The notes below the pieces were generated by a model that was given only the letters and a program-made list of their open reading frames with translations, was not told the DNA's origin and did no database searches. A stretch of DNA of 64,000 bases from positions 62,001-126,000 of the forward strand of contig NZ_CABHXX010000009.1 of NCBI RefSeq assembly GCF_902170565.1. The letters run 5' to 3'. Of this stretch, positions 57,080-64,000 are shown one piece after another. Origin of the DNA: Yersinia thracica (GTDB lineage: Bacteria; Pseudomonadota; Gammaproteobacteria; Enterobacterales; Enterobacteriaceae). The position numbers and the translations under genes were made by a program. Numbering within the stretch: the stretch's first letter is position 1; every line of letters begins with the position of its first letter.

Positions 57080-59887
57080 ATGCAGAACGGCGCAATGAAG
57101 GCCTGGCTGGATTCCTCCTATCTGGCGGGCGCGAACCAGTCCTACATAGAGCAGCTCTATGAAGACTTTTTAACCGATCCTGGTTCCGTTGATGATAGTT
57201 GGCGTTCAATTTTTCTACAACTACCTACGACGGGTGTAAAACCTGATCAGTTCCACTCTCAAACACGTGAGTATTTCCGTCGCCTGGCGAAGGATCCCTC
57301 TCGTTATAACTCATCCATCAGTGATCCTGAAAATGATGCCAAGCAAGTTAAGGTGTTGCAGTTAATCAATGCCTTCCGCTTCCGCGGCCATCAACATGCC
57401 AACCTAGACCCACTCGGTTTGTGGCAGCAGGAGTCTGTTCCAGACCTTGACCCTGCTTATCACCATCTGACCGAATCCGACTTCCAGAACACCTTCAATG
57501 TAGGTTCTTTTGCTATCGGCAAAGAAACCATGAAGCTGTCTGATTTGTATGCGGCCCTGAAACAGACCTATTGTGGTTCGATTGGCGCTGAATACATGCA
57601 CATCACCAACACTGAAGAGAAACGTTGGCTTCAGCAGCGGATTGAATCGGTGGTCGGGAAACCAACATTCAGCGATGAAGAAAAGCGCCGCTTTCTGAGC
57701 GAACTGACTGCAGCTGAAGGTTTGGAGCGTTATTTAGGGGCTAAATTCCCTGGTGCTAAGCGTTTCTCGCTGGAGGGCGGCGATTCGCTGGTCACCATGC
57801 TGAAAGAAATGATTCGCCATGCCGGTAAAAACGGAACACGTGAAGTGGTTCTGGGAATGGCGCACCGTGGCCGCCTGAACGTATTGATTAACGTGTTGGG
57901 TAAGAAACCGGAAGATTTGTTCGATGAATTTGCCGGCAAACATAAAGAGCATCTGGGGACGGGGGACGTTAAATATCACCAAGGTTTCTCATCCGATGTG
58001 GAAACCGAAGGCGGCCTGGTTCACCTGGCCTTGGCCTTTAACCCTTCGCATTTGGAAATTGTTAGCCCAGTGGTCATCGGTTCGGTACGAGCACGCCGTG
58101 ATCGTCTGGATGAAGCGCGCAGCAATATGGTATTGCCAATCACTATTCATGGTGATGCGGCGATTGCCGGGCAGGGCGTGGTGCAAGAAACATTGAACAT
58201 GTCTCAAGCCCGTGGTTATGAAGTGGGCGGGACGGTGCGCATTGTTATCAACAACCAGATTGGTTTCACCACCTCGAACCCACTGGATGCGCGCTCTACC
58301 CAATACTGTACTGATATCGCCAAAATGGTACAGGCCCCAATTTTCCACGTGAATGCTGATGATCCTGAAGCTGTGGCGTTTGTGACTCGTCTGGCGTTGG
58401 ATTTCCGTAACACCTTTAAACGTGACGTGATGATCGACCTGGTTTGCTACCGCCGCCATGGGCATAACGAAGCCGATGAGCCAAGTGCAACACAGCCCGT
58501 GATGTATCAGAAGATCAAAAAACACCCGACGCCGCGCAAAATCTATGCTGACAAGCTGGTAGAGCAAAATATCGCCAGCCTGGAAGATGCCACGGAAATG
58601 GTCAACCTGTACCGTGATGCACTGGATCATGGCGACTGTGTGGTGGAAGAATGGCGTCCAATGAATCTTCAATCCTTCACTTGGTCACCCTATCTGAACC
58701 ATGAATGGGATGAAGAATATCCAAGCAAAGTTGAGATGAAACGCCTGCAAGACTTGGCGCGCCGTATCAGCCACGCACCAGAAGCCATTGAAATGCAATC
58801 CCGTGTTGCCAAGATCTATGGCGATCGCGCCTTAATGGCAAGCGGCGAGAAACCTTTTGACTGGGGCGGTGCTGAAACACTGGCTTACGCTACTCTGGTC
58901 GATGAAGGGATCCCCATTCGCTTATCTGGTGAAGATGCTGGGCGCGGGACTTTCTTCCATCGGCATGCGGTGATTCATAACCAGAAAAATGGCTCAGTTT
59001 ATGTGCCATTGGCTAATGTCCACAGCGGGCAGGGCGATTTCCAGGTATGGGACTCCGTGTTATCGGAAGAAGCTGTTTTGGCGTTTGAATATGGTTATGC
59101 CACCGCAGAACCGCGCACTCTGACTATCTGGGAAGCGCAGTTTGGTGACTTTGCCAACGGTGCTCAAGTGGTTATCGACCAGTTTATCAGCTCCGGCGAG
59201 CAGAAATGGGGCCGTATGTGTGGCCTGGTCATGCTGTTGCCGCACGGTTATGAAGGGCAAGGGCCAGAGCACTCCTCTGCACGATTGGAGCGTTATCTGC
59301 AACTTTGTGCTGAACAAAACATGCAGGTGTGTATCCCGTCAACACCAGCACAGGTTTACCATATGATTCGCCGTCAGGCATTACGTGGTATGCGCCGTCC
59401 ACTGGTGGTGATGTCGCCTAAGTCATTGTTGCGTCACCCATTAGCAGTTTCTTCGCTGGATGAATTGGCCGATGGTAGCTTCTTACCCGCCATTGGTGAA
59501 ATCGATGAGCTGGACCCGAAAGGCGTTAAGCGTGTCGTGATGTGCTCTGGCAAAGTTTATTATGACCTGCTGGAACAGCGGCGCAAAAACGGGCAAACCG
59601 ACGTTGCTATCGTGCGTATCGAGCAGCTTTATCCGTTCCCACATCATGCGGTACAAGCGGTGTTGGAACAATTTGCTCATGTGCATGATTTTGTTTGGTG
59701 TCAGGAAGAGCCGCTTAACCAGGGCGCTTGGTATTGCAGCCAACATAACTTCCGTGAAGTGATCCCATTTGGCGCATCCTTGCGTTATGCAGGCCGCCCA
59801 GCATCAGCTTCGCCGGCAGTTGGATACATTTCCGTACACCAAAAACAACAACAAGCGCTGGTTAATGACGCGCTGACTGTTGAATAG
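57080..59887 (+). CDS. sucA: 2-oxoglutarate dehydrogenase E1 component
   Basis: Thiamine-diphosphate decarboxylase of the 2-oxoglutarate dehydrogenase complex, 935 residues from the second of two adjacent ATGs; E. coli uses the equivalent codon. Thiamine-site motifs include GMAHRGRLNVLINVLGK (about 258) and the GDAAIAGQG region (about 364), and the C-terminal transketolase-like domain has RGTFFHRHAV and EAQFGDFANGAQ. Same operon as sdhCDAB, 293 bp downstream. Confidence 0.99.
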   Translation: MQNGAMKAWLDSSYLAGANQSYIEQLYEDFLTDPGSVDDSWRSIFLQLPTTGVKPDQFHSQTREYFRRLAKDPSRYNSSISDPENDAKQVKVLQLINAFRFRGHQHANLDPLGLWQQESVPDLDPAYHHLTESDFQNTFNVGSFAIGKETMKLSDLYAALKQTYCGSIGAEYMHITNTEEKRWLQQRIESVVGKPTFSDEEKRRFLSELTAAEGLERYLGAKFPGAKRFSLEGGDSLVTMLKEMIRHAGKNGTREVVLGMAHRGRLNVLINVLGKKPEDLFDEFAGKHKEHLGTGDVKYHQGFSSDVETEGGLVHLALAFNPSHLEIVSPVVIGSVRARRDRLDEARSNMVLPITIHGDAAIAGQGVVQETLNMSQARGYEVGGTVRIVINNQIGFTTSNPLDARSTQYCTDIAKMVQAPIFHVNADDPEAVAFVTRLALDFRNTFKRDVMIDLVCYRRHGHNEADEPSATQPVMYQKIKKHPTPRKIYADKLVEQNIASLEDATEMVNLYRDALDHGDCVVEEWRPMNLQSFTWSPYLNHEWDEEYPSKVEMKRLQDLARRISHAPEAIEMQSRVAKIYGDRALMASGEKPFDWGGAETLAYATLVDEGIPIRLSGEDAGRGTFFHRHAVIHNQKNGSVYVPLANVHSGQGDFQVWDSVLSEEAVLAFEYGYATAEPRTLTIWEAQFGDFANGAQVVIDQFISSGEQKWGRMCGLVMLLPHGYEGQGPEHSSARLERYLQLCAEQNMQVCIPSTPAQVYHMIRRQALRGMRRPLVVMSPKSLLRHPLAVSSLDELADGSFLPAIGEIDELDPKGVKRVVMCSGKVYYDLLEQRRKNGQTDVAIVRIEQLYPFPHHAVQAVLEQFAHVHDFVWCQEEPLNQGAWYCSQHNFREVIPFGASLRYAGRPASASPAVGYISVHQKQQQALVNDALTVE

Positions 59888-59915
59888 CGACCGGTTAACA
59901 CATAAAGGATAGAGA

Positions 59916-61139
59916 ATGAGTAGCGTAGATATTAATGTTCCAGACCTCCCTGAGTCTGTCGCCGATGGCTCTGTAGCAACCTGGCACAAGAAACCGGGCG
60001 ATAGCGTCAAACGTGATGAAGTGCTGGTCGAGATTGAAACGGACAAAGTGATTCTGGAAGTTCCGGCGAGTCAGGACGGCATCTTGGATGTCATCTTGGA
60101 AGATGAGGGGGCGACCGTGCTCTCACGCCAGGTATTGGGCCGCATTCGCCCAAGTGACAGCTCCGGCCTGCCGACGGAAGAAAAAAGCCAAAGCACCGAG
60201 TCAACTCCTGCCCAGCGCCAGACTGCTAGTCTGGAAGTTGAAAGCAACGATACCCTCAGCCCAGCGATTCGTCGCCTGATTGCTGAGCATAGCCTTGATG
60301 CCTCGGCCATTAAAGGCAGTGGTGTGGGTGGGCGTATCACGCGTGAAGATGTCGATAGTTATTTGGCAAACCGGAAATCGGCTCTAGCCGCAGCGGAAAC
60401 CAAAGTTGAAACCGCCGCACCTGTAGCCGCTCTTGCTGGCCGCAGTGAAAAACGTGTGCCGATGACGCGTCTGCGTAAACGTGTTGCCGAGCGTCTGTTG
60501 GAAGCTAAAAACAGCACCGCGATGTTGACCACATTTAACGAAATCAACATGAAGCCAATTATGGACCTGCGTAAGCAGTACGGCGAAGCTTTCGAGAAGC
60601 GCCACGGTGTCCGTTTGGGCTTTATGTCTTTCTATATCAAAGCGGTCGTTGAAGCACTGAAACGCTATCCAGAAGTGAATGCTTCCCTCGATGGCGAAGA
60701 TGTGGTTTATCACAATTACTTTGATATCAGTATTGCCGTTTCTACTCCGCGTGGCCTGGTTACGCCGGTATTGCGTGATGTGGACACCATGGGCATGGCG
60801 GATATTGAGAAGAAAATTAAAGAACTGGCTATAAAAGGCCGTGACGGCAAATTGAAAGTTGAAGAACTGACCGGCGGTAATTTCACCATTACCAATGGCG
60901 GTGTATTTGGCTCATTGATGTCGACTCCGATCATTAACCCGCCACAAAGCGCAATCCTTGGCATGCATGCCATTAAAGATAGGCCTATGGCGGTAGAGGG
61001 TCAGGTAGTGATTCTGCCAATGATGTACCTGGCACTGTCCTACGATCACCGTTTGATTGACGGCCGTGAGTCCGTTGGTTATCTGGTGACGGTAAAAGAG
61101 ATGCTGGAAGATCCAGCTCGCTTACTGCTCGACGTATAA
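59916..61139 (+). CDS. sucB: Dihydrolipoyl succinyltransferase (E2)
   Basis: Core of the 2-oxoglutarate dehydrogenase complex, 407 residues. The N-terminal lipoyl domain has the modified lysine in [14 protein letters not shown] (about 43). A flexible Ser/Thr-rich linker and an E3-binding domain (about 112-150, [14 protein letters not shown] and [13 protein letters not shown]) follow. The catalytic trimer domain ends with the acyltransferase motif [16 protein letters not shown] (about 374). It lies 28 bp after sucA. Confidence 0.99.
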   Translation: MSSVDINVPDLPESVADGSVATWHKKPGDSVKRDEVLVEIETDKVILEVPASQDGILDVILEDEGATVLSRQVLGRIRPSDSSGLPTEEKSQSTESTPAQRQTASLEVESNDTLSPAIRRLIAEHSLDASAIKGSGVGGRITREDVDSYLANRKSALAAAETKVETAAPVAALAGRSEKRVPMTRLRKRVAERLLEAKNSTAMLTTFNEINMKPIMDLRKQYGEAFEKRHGVRLGFMSFYIKAVVEALKRYPEVNASLDGEDVVYHNYFDISIAVSTPRGLVTPVLRDVDTMGMADIEKKIKELAIKGRDGKLKVEELTGGNFTITNGGVFGSLMSTPIINPPQSAILGMHAIKDRPMAVEGQVVILPMMYLALSYDHRLIDGRESVGYLVTVKEMLEDPARLLLDV

Positions 61140-61153
61140 AAAAGATAAATGAC

Positions 61154-61236
61154 AAGGTCAGTCTGATTGCAAGGTGTTGATGACCTGCCTCCGCGCAATC
61201 AGGCTACCTGGTAGGCTTCGGCTCAACTCAGACCTT
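61154..61236 (+). promoter_or_regulatory. Nested inverted repeats in the sucB-sucC spacer
   Basis: Outer arms AAGGTC (61154-61159) and GACCTT (61231-61236) enclose CTGATTGC (61163-61170) and GCAATCAG (61195-61202), plus a small CTACC/GGTAG loop. The spacer can therefore fold almost fully as RNA. Confidence 0.5.
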
Positions 61237-61252
61237 ATATGGATAGAACATC

Positions 61253-62419
61253 ATGAATTTACACGAATATCAGGCAAAACAACTGTTTGCTCGGTATGGC
61301 ATGCCAGCGCCAACTGGCTACGCCTGTACCACACCGCGTGAAGCAGAAGAAGCCGCATCTAAAATCGGTGCTGGCCCGTGGGTGGTTAAATGTCAGGTGC
61401 ATGCGGGTGGTCGCGGTAAAGCGGGCGGCGTGAAACTGGTTAATAGTAAAGAAGATATTCGTGCTTTCGCTGAACAGTGGTTGGGCAAAAAACTGGTGAC
61501 TTACCAGACAGATGCACATGGTCAACCTGTTCACCAAATTTTGGTTGAAGCGGCGACTGATATCGACAAAGAGCTCTATCTGGGCGCGGTTATTGACCGT
61601 AGCTCCCGTCGGGTGGTGTTTATGGCATCCACTGAAGGCGGAGTTGAAATTGAGAAGGTTGCCGAAGAAACACCAGAATTGATCCACAAAATCGCTTTGG
61701 ACCCATTGACTGGCCCGCAGCCTTATCAAGGTCGCGAATTGGCTTTCAAACTGGGCCTGACCGGTAAGCAAGTTGCTCAGTTCACCAAGATCTTTATGGG
61801 GCTGGCGACCTTGTTCCTGGAACGCGATTTGGCGATGGTTGAAATCAACCCGCTGGTTATCACCAAGCAGGGTGATCTGATTTGTTTGGATGGCAAACTG
61901 GGTGCTGATGGCAACGCCTTGTTCCGTCAACCCGAACTGCGTGAAATGCGAGATCCTAGTCAGGAAGATGCCCGTGAAGCTCATGCTGCACAGTGGGAAC
62001 TGAACTACGTGGCGCTGGATGGTAACATTGGCTGCATGGTAAATGGTGCCGGTTTGGCCATGGGTACCATGGACATCGTGAAACTGCACGGCGGTGAGCC
62101 AGCTAACTTCCTTGATGTTGGCGGCGGTGCCACCAAAGAGCGTGTGACTGAAGCCTTTAAAATCATTTTGTCTGATGACAAAGTGAAAGCGGTTTTCGTG
62201 AACATCTTCGGTGGGATTGTGCGTTGTGACCTGATTGCTGACGGCATTATCGGTGCAGTTGAAGAAGTGGGTGTCAATGTGCCAGTGGTCGTTCGTCTGG
62301 AAGGGAATAACGCCGAACTGGGTGCCAAAAAACTGGCAGACAGCGGTTTGAATATCATTGCTGCGACCAGCCTGACAGATGCGGCTCAGCAAGTTGTAGC
62401 GGCAGTGGGGGCTAAATAA
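61253..62419 (+). CDS. sucC: Succinyl-CoA ligase (ADP-forming) beta subunit
   Basis: ATP-grasp subunit of succinyl-CoA synthetase, 388 residues as in E. coli. The N-terminal ATP-grasp domain includes [19 protein letters not shown] (about 44-62), and the C-terminal CoA-ligase domain has [18 protein letters not shown] and [11 protein letters not shown]. The stop overlaps the sucD ATG by one base (TAATG), so the subunits are coupled. Confidence 0.99.
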   Translation: MNLHEYQAKQLFARYGMPAPTGYACTTPREAEEAASKIGAGPWVVKCQVHAGGRGKAGGVKLVNSKEDIRAFAEQWLGKKLVTYQTDAHGQPVHQILVEAATDIDKELYLGAVIDRSSRRVVFMASTEGGVEIEKVAEETPELIHKIALDPLTGPQPYQGRELAFKLGLTGKQVAQFTKIFMGLATLFLERDLAMVEINPLVITKQGDLICLDGKLGADGNALFRQPELREMRDPSQEDAREAHAAQWELNYVALDGNIGCMVNGAGLAMGTMDIVKLHGGEPANFLDVGGGATKERVTEAFKIILSDDKVKAVFVNIFGGIVRCDLIADGIIGAVEEVGVNVPVVVRLEGNNAELGAKKLADSGLNIIAATSLTDAAQQVVAAVGAK

Positions 62420-63297
62420 TGTCTATTTTAATTGATAAAAACACCAAAGTTATTTGCCAGGGTTTTACCGGTAGCCAAGGGACTTTCCACTCCGAACAAG
62501 CTATCGCTTATGGCACAAAAATGGTTGGCGGTGTGACGCCAGGCAAAGGCGGCACCCAGCATTTGGGCTTGCCAGTATTCAATACTGTACGTGAAGCGGT
62601 AGATGCAACCGGTGCTACGGCCTCGGTTATCTATGTGCCAGCTCCGTTCTGTAAAGACTCAATTCTGGAGGCTATCGACGCCGGCATCAAATTGATTATC
62701 TGTATTACTGAAGGTATCCCAACACTGGATATGCTGGTAGTAAAAGTCAGATTGGAACAGTCTGATGCACGGATGATCGGCCCGAACTGCCCAGGTGTTA
62801 TCACCCCAGGTGAATGTAAGATTGGCATCATGCCGGGTCATATTCATTTACCGGGCAAAGTGGGGATTGTTTCCCGTTCAGGGACTTTGACCTATGAAGC
62901 AGTAAAACAAACTACTGATATCGGTTTCGGTCAGTCAACTTGTGTTGGTATCGGTGGCGACCCGATCCCGGGTTCTAACTTCATCGATATCCTGAAGTTG
63001 TTCCAGGAAGATCCACAAACTGAAGTGATTGTGATGATCGGTGAAATCGGCGGTAACGCAGAAGAAGAAGCCGCAGCTTACATTAAAGATCACGTGACCA
63101 AACCTGTCGTGGGTTACATCGCCGGTGTCACTGCACCAAAAGGCAAGCGTATGGGCCATGCGGGCGCCATTATTGCGGGCGGTAAAGGAACGGCGGATGA
63201 TAAATTTGCTGCGCTGGAAGCTGCGGGTGTGAAAACTGTCCGTAGCCTGGCTGAAATCGGCAATGCTGTGAAAGCAGTTTATCAGAGCAATAAATAA
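62419..63297 (+). CDS. sucD: Succinyl-CoA ligase alpha subunit
   Basis: CoA-binding and phospho-histidine subunit, 292 residues. The Rossmann CoA domain starts at [19 protein letters not shown], and the active-site histidine is in [20 protein letters not shown] (about 246). Last gene of sdhCDAB-sucABCD. The 3' region carries two similar hairpins that flank repeat copy C. Confidence 0.99.
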   Translation: MSILIDKNTKVICQGFTGSQGTFHSEQAIAYGTKMVGGVTPGKGGTQHLGLPVFNTVREAVDATGATASVIYVPAPFCKDSILEAIDAGIKLIICITEGIPTLDMLVVKVRLEQSDARMIGPNCPGVITPGECKIGIMPGHIHLPGKVGIVSRSGTLTYEAVKQTTDIGFGQSTCVGIGGDPIPGSNFIDILKLFQEDPQTEVIVMIGEIGGNAEEEAAAYIKDHVTKPVVGYIAGVTAPKGKRMGHAGAIIAGGKGTADDKFAALEAAGVKTVRSLAEIGNAVKAVYQSNK

Positions 63298-63309
63298 TCT
63301 TGTGGTATA

Positions 63310-63467
63310 GAGGCCACCTTAGGGTGGCCTGAGGTTAATAAAACTCAGTGAGTAAAGGGTTGACCGCACCTAGGGGCACTCCGGTGGCTTACGCCACCAC
63401 GACCCCAACGGCACGTTTTCCCTTTATTTGACTTTGTCAGCGGTCTGAGGCCACCTTAGGATGGCCT
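63310..63467. mobile_element. Structured intergenic repeat, copy C, flanked by duplicated terminator hairpins
   Basis: The core 63344-63437 is inverted relative to copies A and B. It is bounded by a 21-bp direct repeat (63310-63330 and 63447-63467, one mismatch) that is itself the hairpin GGCCACC-TTAG-GGTGGCC. Compared with copies A and B the core has paired changes: inner stem GTGGC/GCCAC instead of GTCGC/GCGAC, and outer TAAAGGG/CCCTTTA instead of TGAAGG/CCTTCA. That covariation supports a selected RNA or DNA hairpin. Confidence 0.7.
63311..63330 (+). terminator. Proximal sucD hairpin
   Basis: AGGCCACC-TTAG-GGTGGCCT, a perfect 8-bp stem 14 bp after the sucD stop, with no T run behind it. 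Confidence 0.55.
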
Positions 63468-63471
63468 TTTT
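63448..63471 (+). terminator. Distal sucD terminator
   Basis: AGGCCACC-TTAG-GATGGCCT followed by TTTT and AAT. Same hairpin as at 63311 with one mismatch, but with the T tract of a real terminator. Confidence 0.75.
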
Positions 63472-63480
63472 AATACCTAA

Positions 63481-64000
63481 TCAGAATTTATTCAGCGCCG
63501 TAATAAGAGCAATATCTGTTTGTGCTTGTTGTTTGGCCTGTTCACTGCTGGCCGCAGCTGCTTGCTGTTGCAATGTTGCTAAAGCCGCCTCGTAACGGGC
63601 TTTATCTTTAAACAGCTTATCTTTGACATTGATAGATGCAATGTTGGTATAGCGGCCATCGTCTGTGGCTGGCACGGCTATGGTGCCGTCATTAATCAGT
63701 TGTTTAACAATCTGCCGCTCTTTCTCATAGCCTTCCAGCCCCACCAAATGCCAGCGCTGTTGAGGTTTACCCTCATATTTCCCCGCTTTAACATCCGTCA
63801 GATAGTGAATTGTTAGGTTACGGATAGTGCCTTCTTCTTCACCATATTGGGCTTTGCTGTCCGACAATATCGGGAATGATTGTCCTTCGAGCACGCCGCC
63901 TTTTTGCGTTAAATGCCCCATCCGATAACTGTTCATGCCCAAATGTATGGGAGTGATATCTGTAACGGGAGTGCCATCATTGAGGCGCAGATCGGTGATA
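63481..64000 (-). CDS. Hypothetical protein, 5' end beyond window
   Basis: The minus-strand frame is open from base 64000 to a stop at 63481-63483, about 172 codons, so the start lies outside the window. Visible text includes RLNDGTPVTDITPIHLGMNS, a central segment with KYEGKPQQRWHLVGLEGYEK, and a C-terminal stretch rich in Ala and Gln (about ALATLQQQAAAASSEQAKQQ) that is probably helical. I do not recognise the family. It is convergent with sucD. E. coli has mng genes or cydA in this direction, so the gene is lineage-specific. Confidence 0.75.
   Translation of the reverse strand, partial: ITDLRLNDGTPVTDITPIHLGMNSYRMGHLTQKGGVLEGQSFPILSDSKAQYGEEEGTIRNLTIHYLTDVKAGKYEGKPQQRWHLVGLEGYEKERQIVKQLINDGTIAVPATDDGRYTNIASINVKDKLFKDKARYEAALATLQQQAAAASSEQAKQQAQTDIALITALNKF

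Noticed and set aside
57989-58672. A 227-codon frame antisense to sucA
   Set aside because: Shadow of the highly codon-biased sucA; no recognisable protein features.
61259-62392. A 377-codon open frame antisense to sucC
   Set aside because: It lies wholly within sucC on the other strand. The product is rich in His, Phe and Gln as expected from reverse reading of a biased gene, and no ribosome-binding site or family motif is visible.

Overview
The window reads as a piece of an enterobacterial chromosome, most likely a Yersinia outside the Y. pestis lineage (for example the Y. enterocolitica/intermedia group). Gene content and order follow the E. coli lnt-to-sucD segment closely. Differences include a chitobiase joined to chiPQ, a chemoreceptor next to fldA, an orphan RTX protein and a half-size EamA permease before kdp, an exported class II phosphodiesterase, and DUF969/DUF979/pcp after pxpBCA. 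The genus call is inferred from synteny and protein similarity remembered from E. coli; no search was run.

Layout. 1-5088 (minus): lnt (cut by the left edge), corC, ybeY, phoL/ybeZ and miaB, for lipoprotein maturation, membrane/ion integrity, RNA maturation and tRNA modification. 5349-6530: ubiF. 6684-7303 (minus): six tRNA genes (Met-Leu-Gln-Gln-Met-Gln in transcription order) with a recognisable promoter and a UUCG-loop terminator. 7557-13613 (minus): asnB, then nagBACD, divergent from nagE with two NagC boxes about 96 bp apart. 16222-17889: glnS. 18526-23122: chiP-chiQ-chb, a chitin-oligosaccharide uptake and cleavage unit with a ChiX sRNA pairing site in its leader; it feeds the nag genes. 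23440-24782 (minus): fur and fldA. 25129-26787: chemoreceptor with its own sigma-28 promoter. 26940-30909: ybfE, ybfF, seqA, pgm.

30995-33171 (minus) is the most foreign-looking stretch: an AT-rich orphan RTX-repeat protein and a half-size EamA permease. 33265-41238 (minus): kdpFABCDE with a well-conserved KdpE site. 41710-45944: ybfA, ybgA, phr, an exported class II cyclic-nucleotide phosphodiesterase, ybgI. 46351-51253: pxpB-pxpC-pxpA, DUF969, DUF979 and pcp, a plausible route for making or importing 5-oxoproline and opening it to glutamate. 51591-63297: gltA divergent from sdhCDAB-sucABCD, the core TCA block. A hypothetical gene runs off the right edge.

The most interesting non-coding signal is a roughly 95-bp structured repeat present three times (about 45036, 51417 and 63344). 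Each copy is bounded by direct repeats of 13 to 23 bp. In two copies these direct repeats are themselves terminator hairpins of gltA and sucD, as if a small mobile element had inserted into terminators and duplicated them. Paired changes between copies keep its hairpins, which suggests that the structure is selected. An ERIC element abuts one copy.
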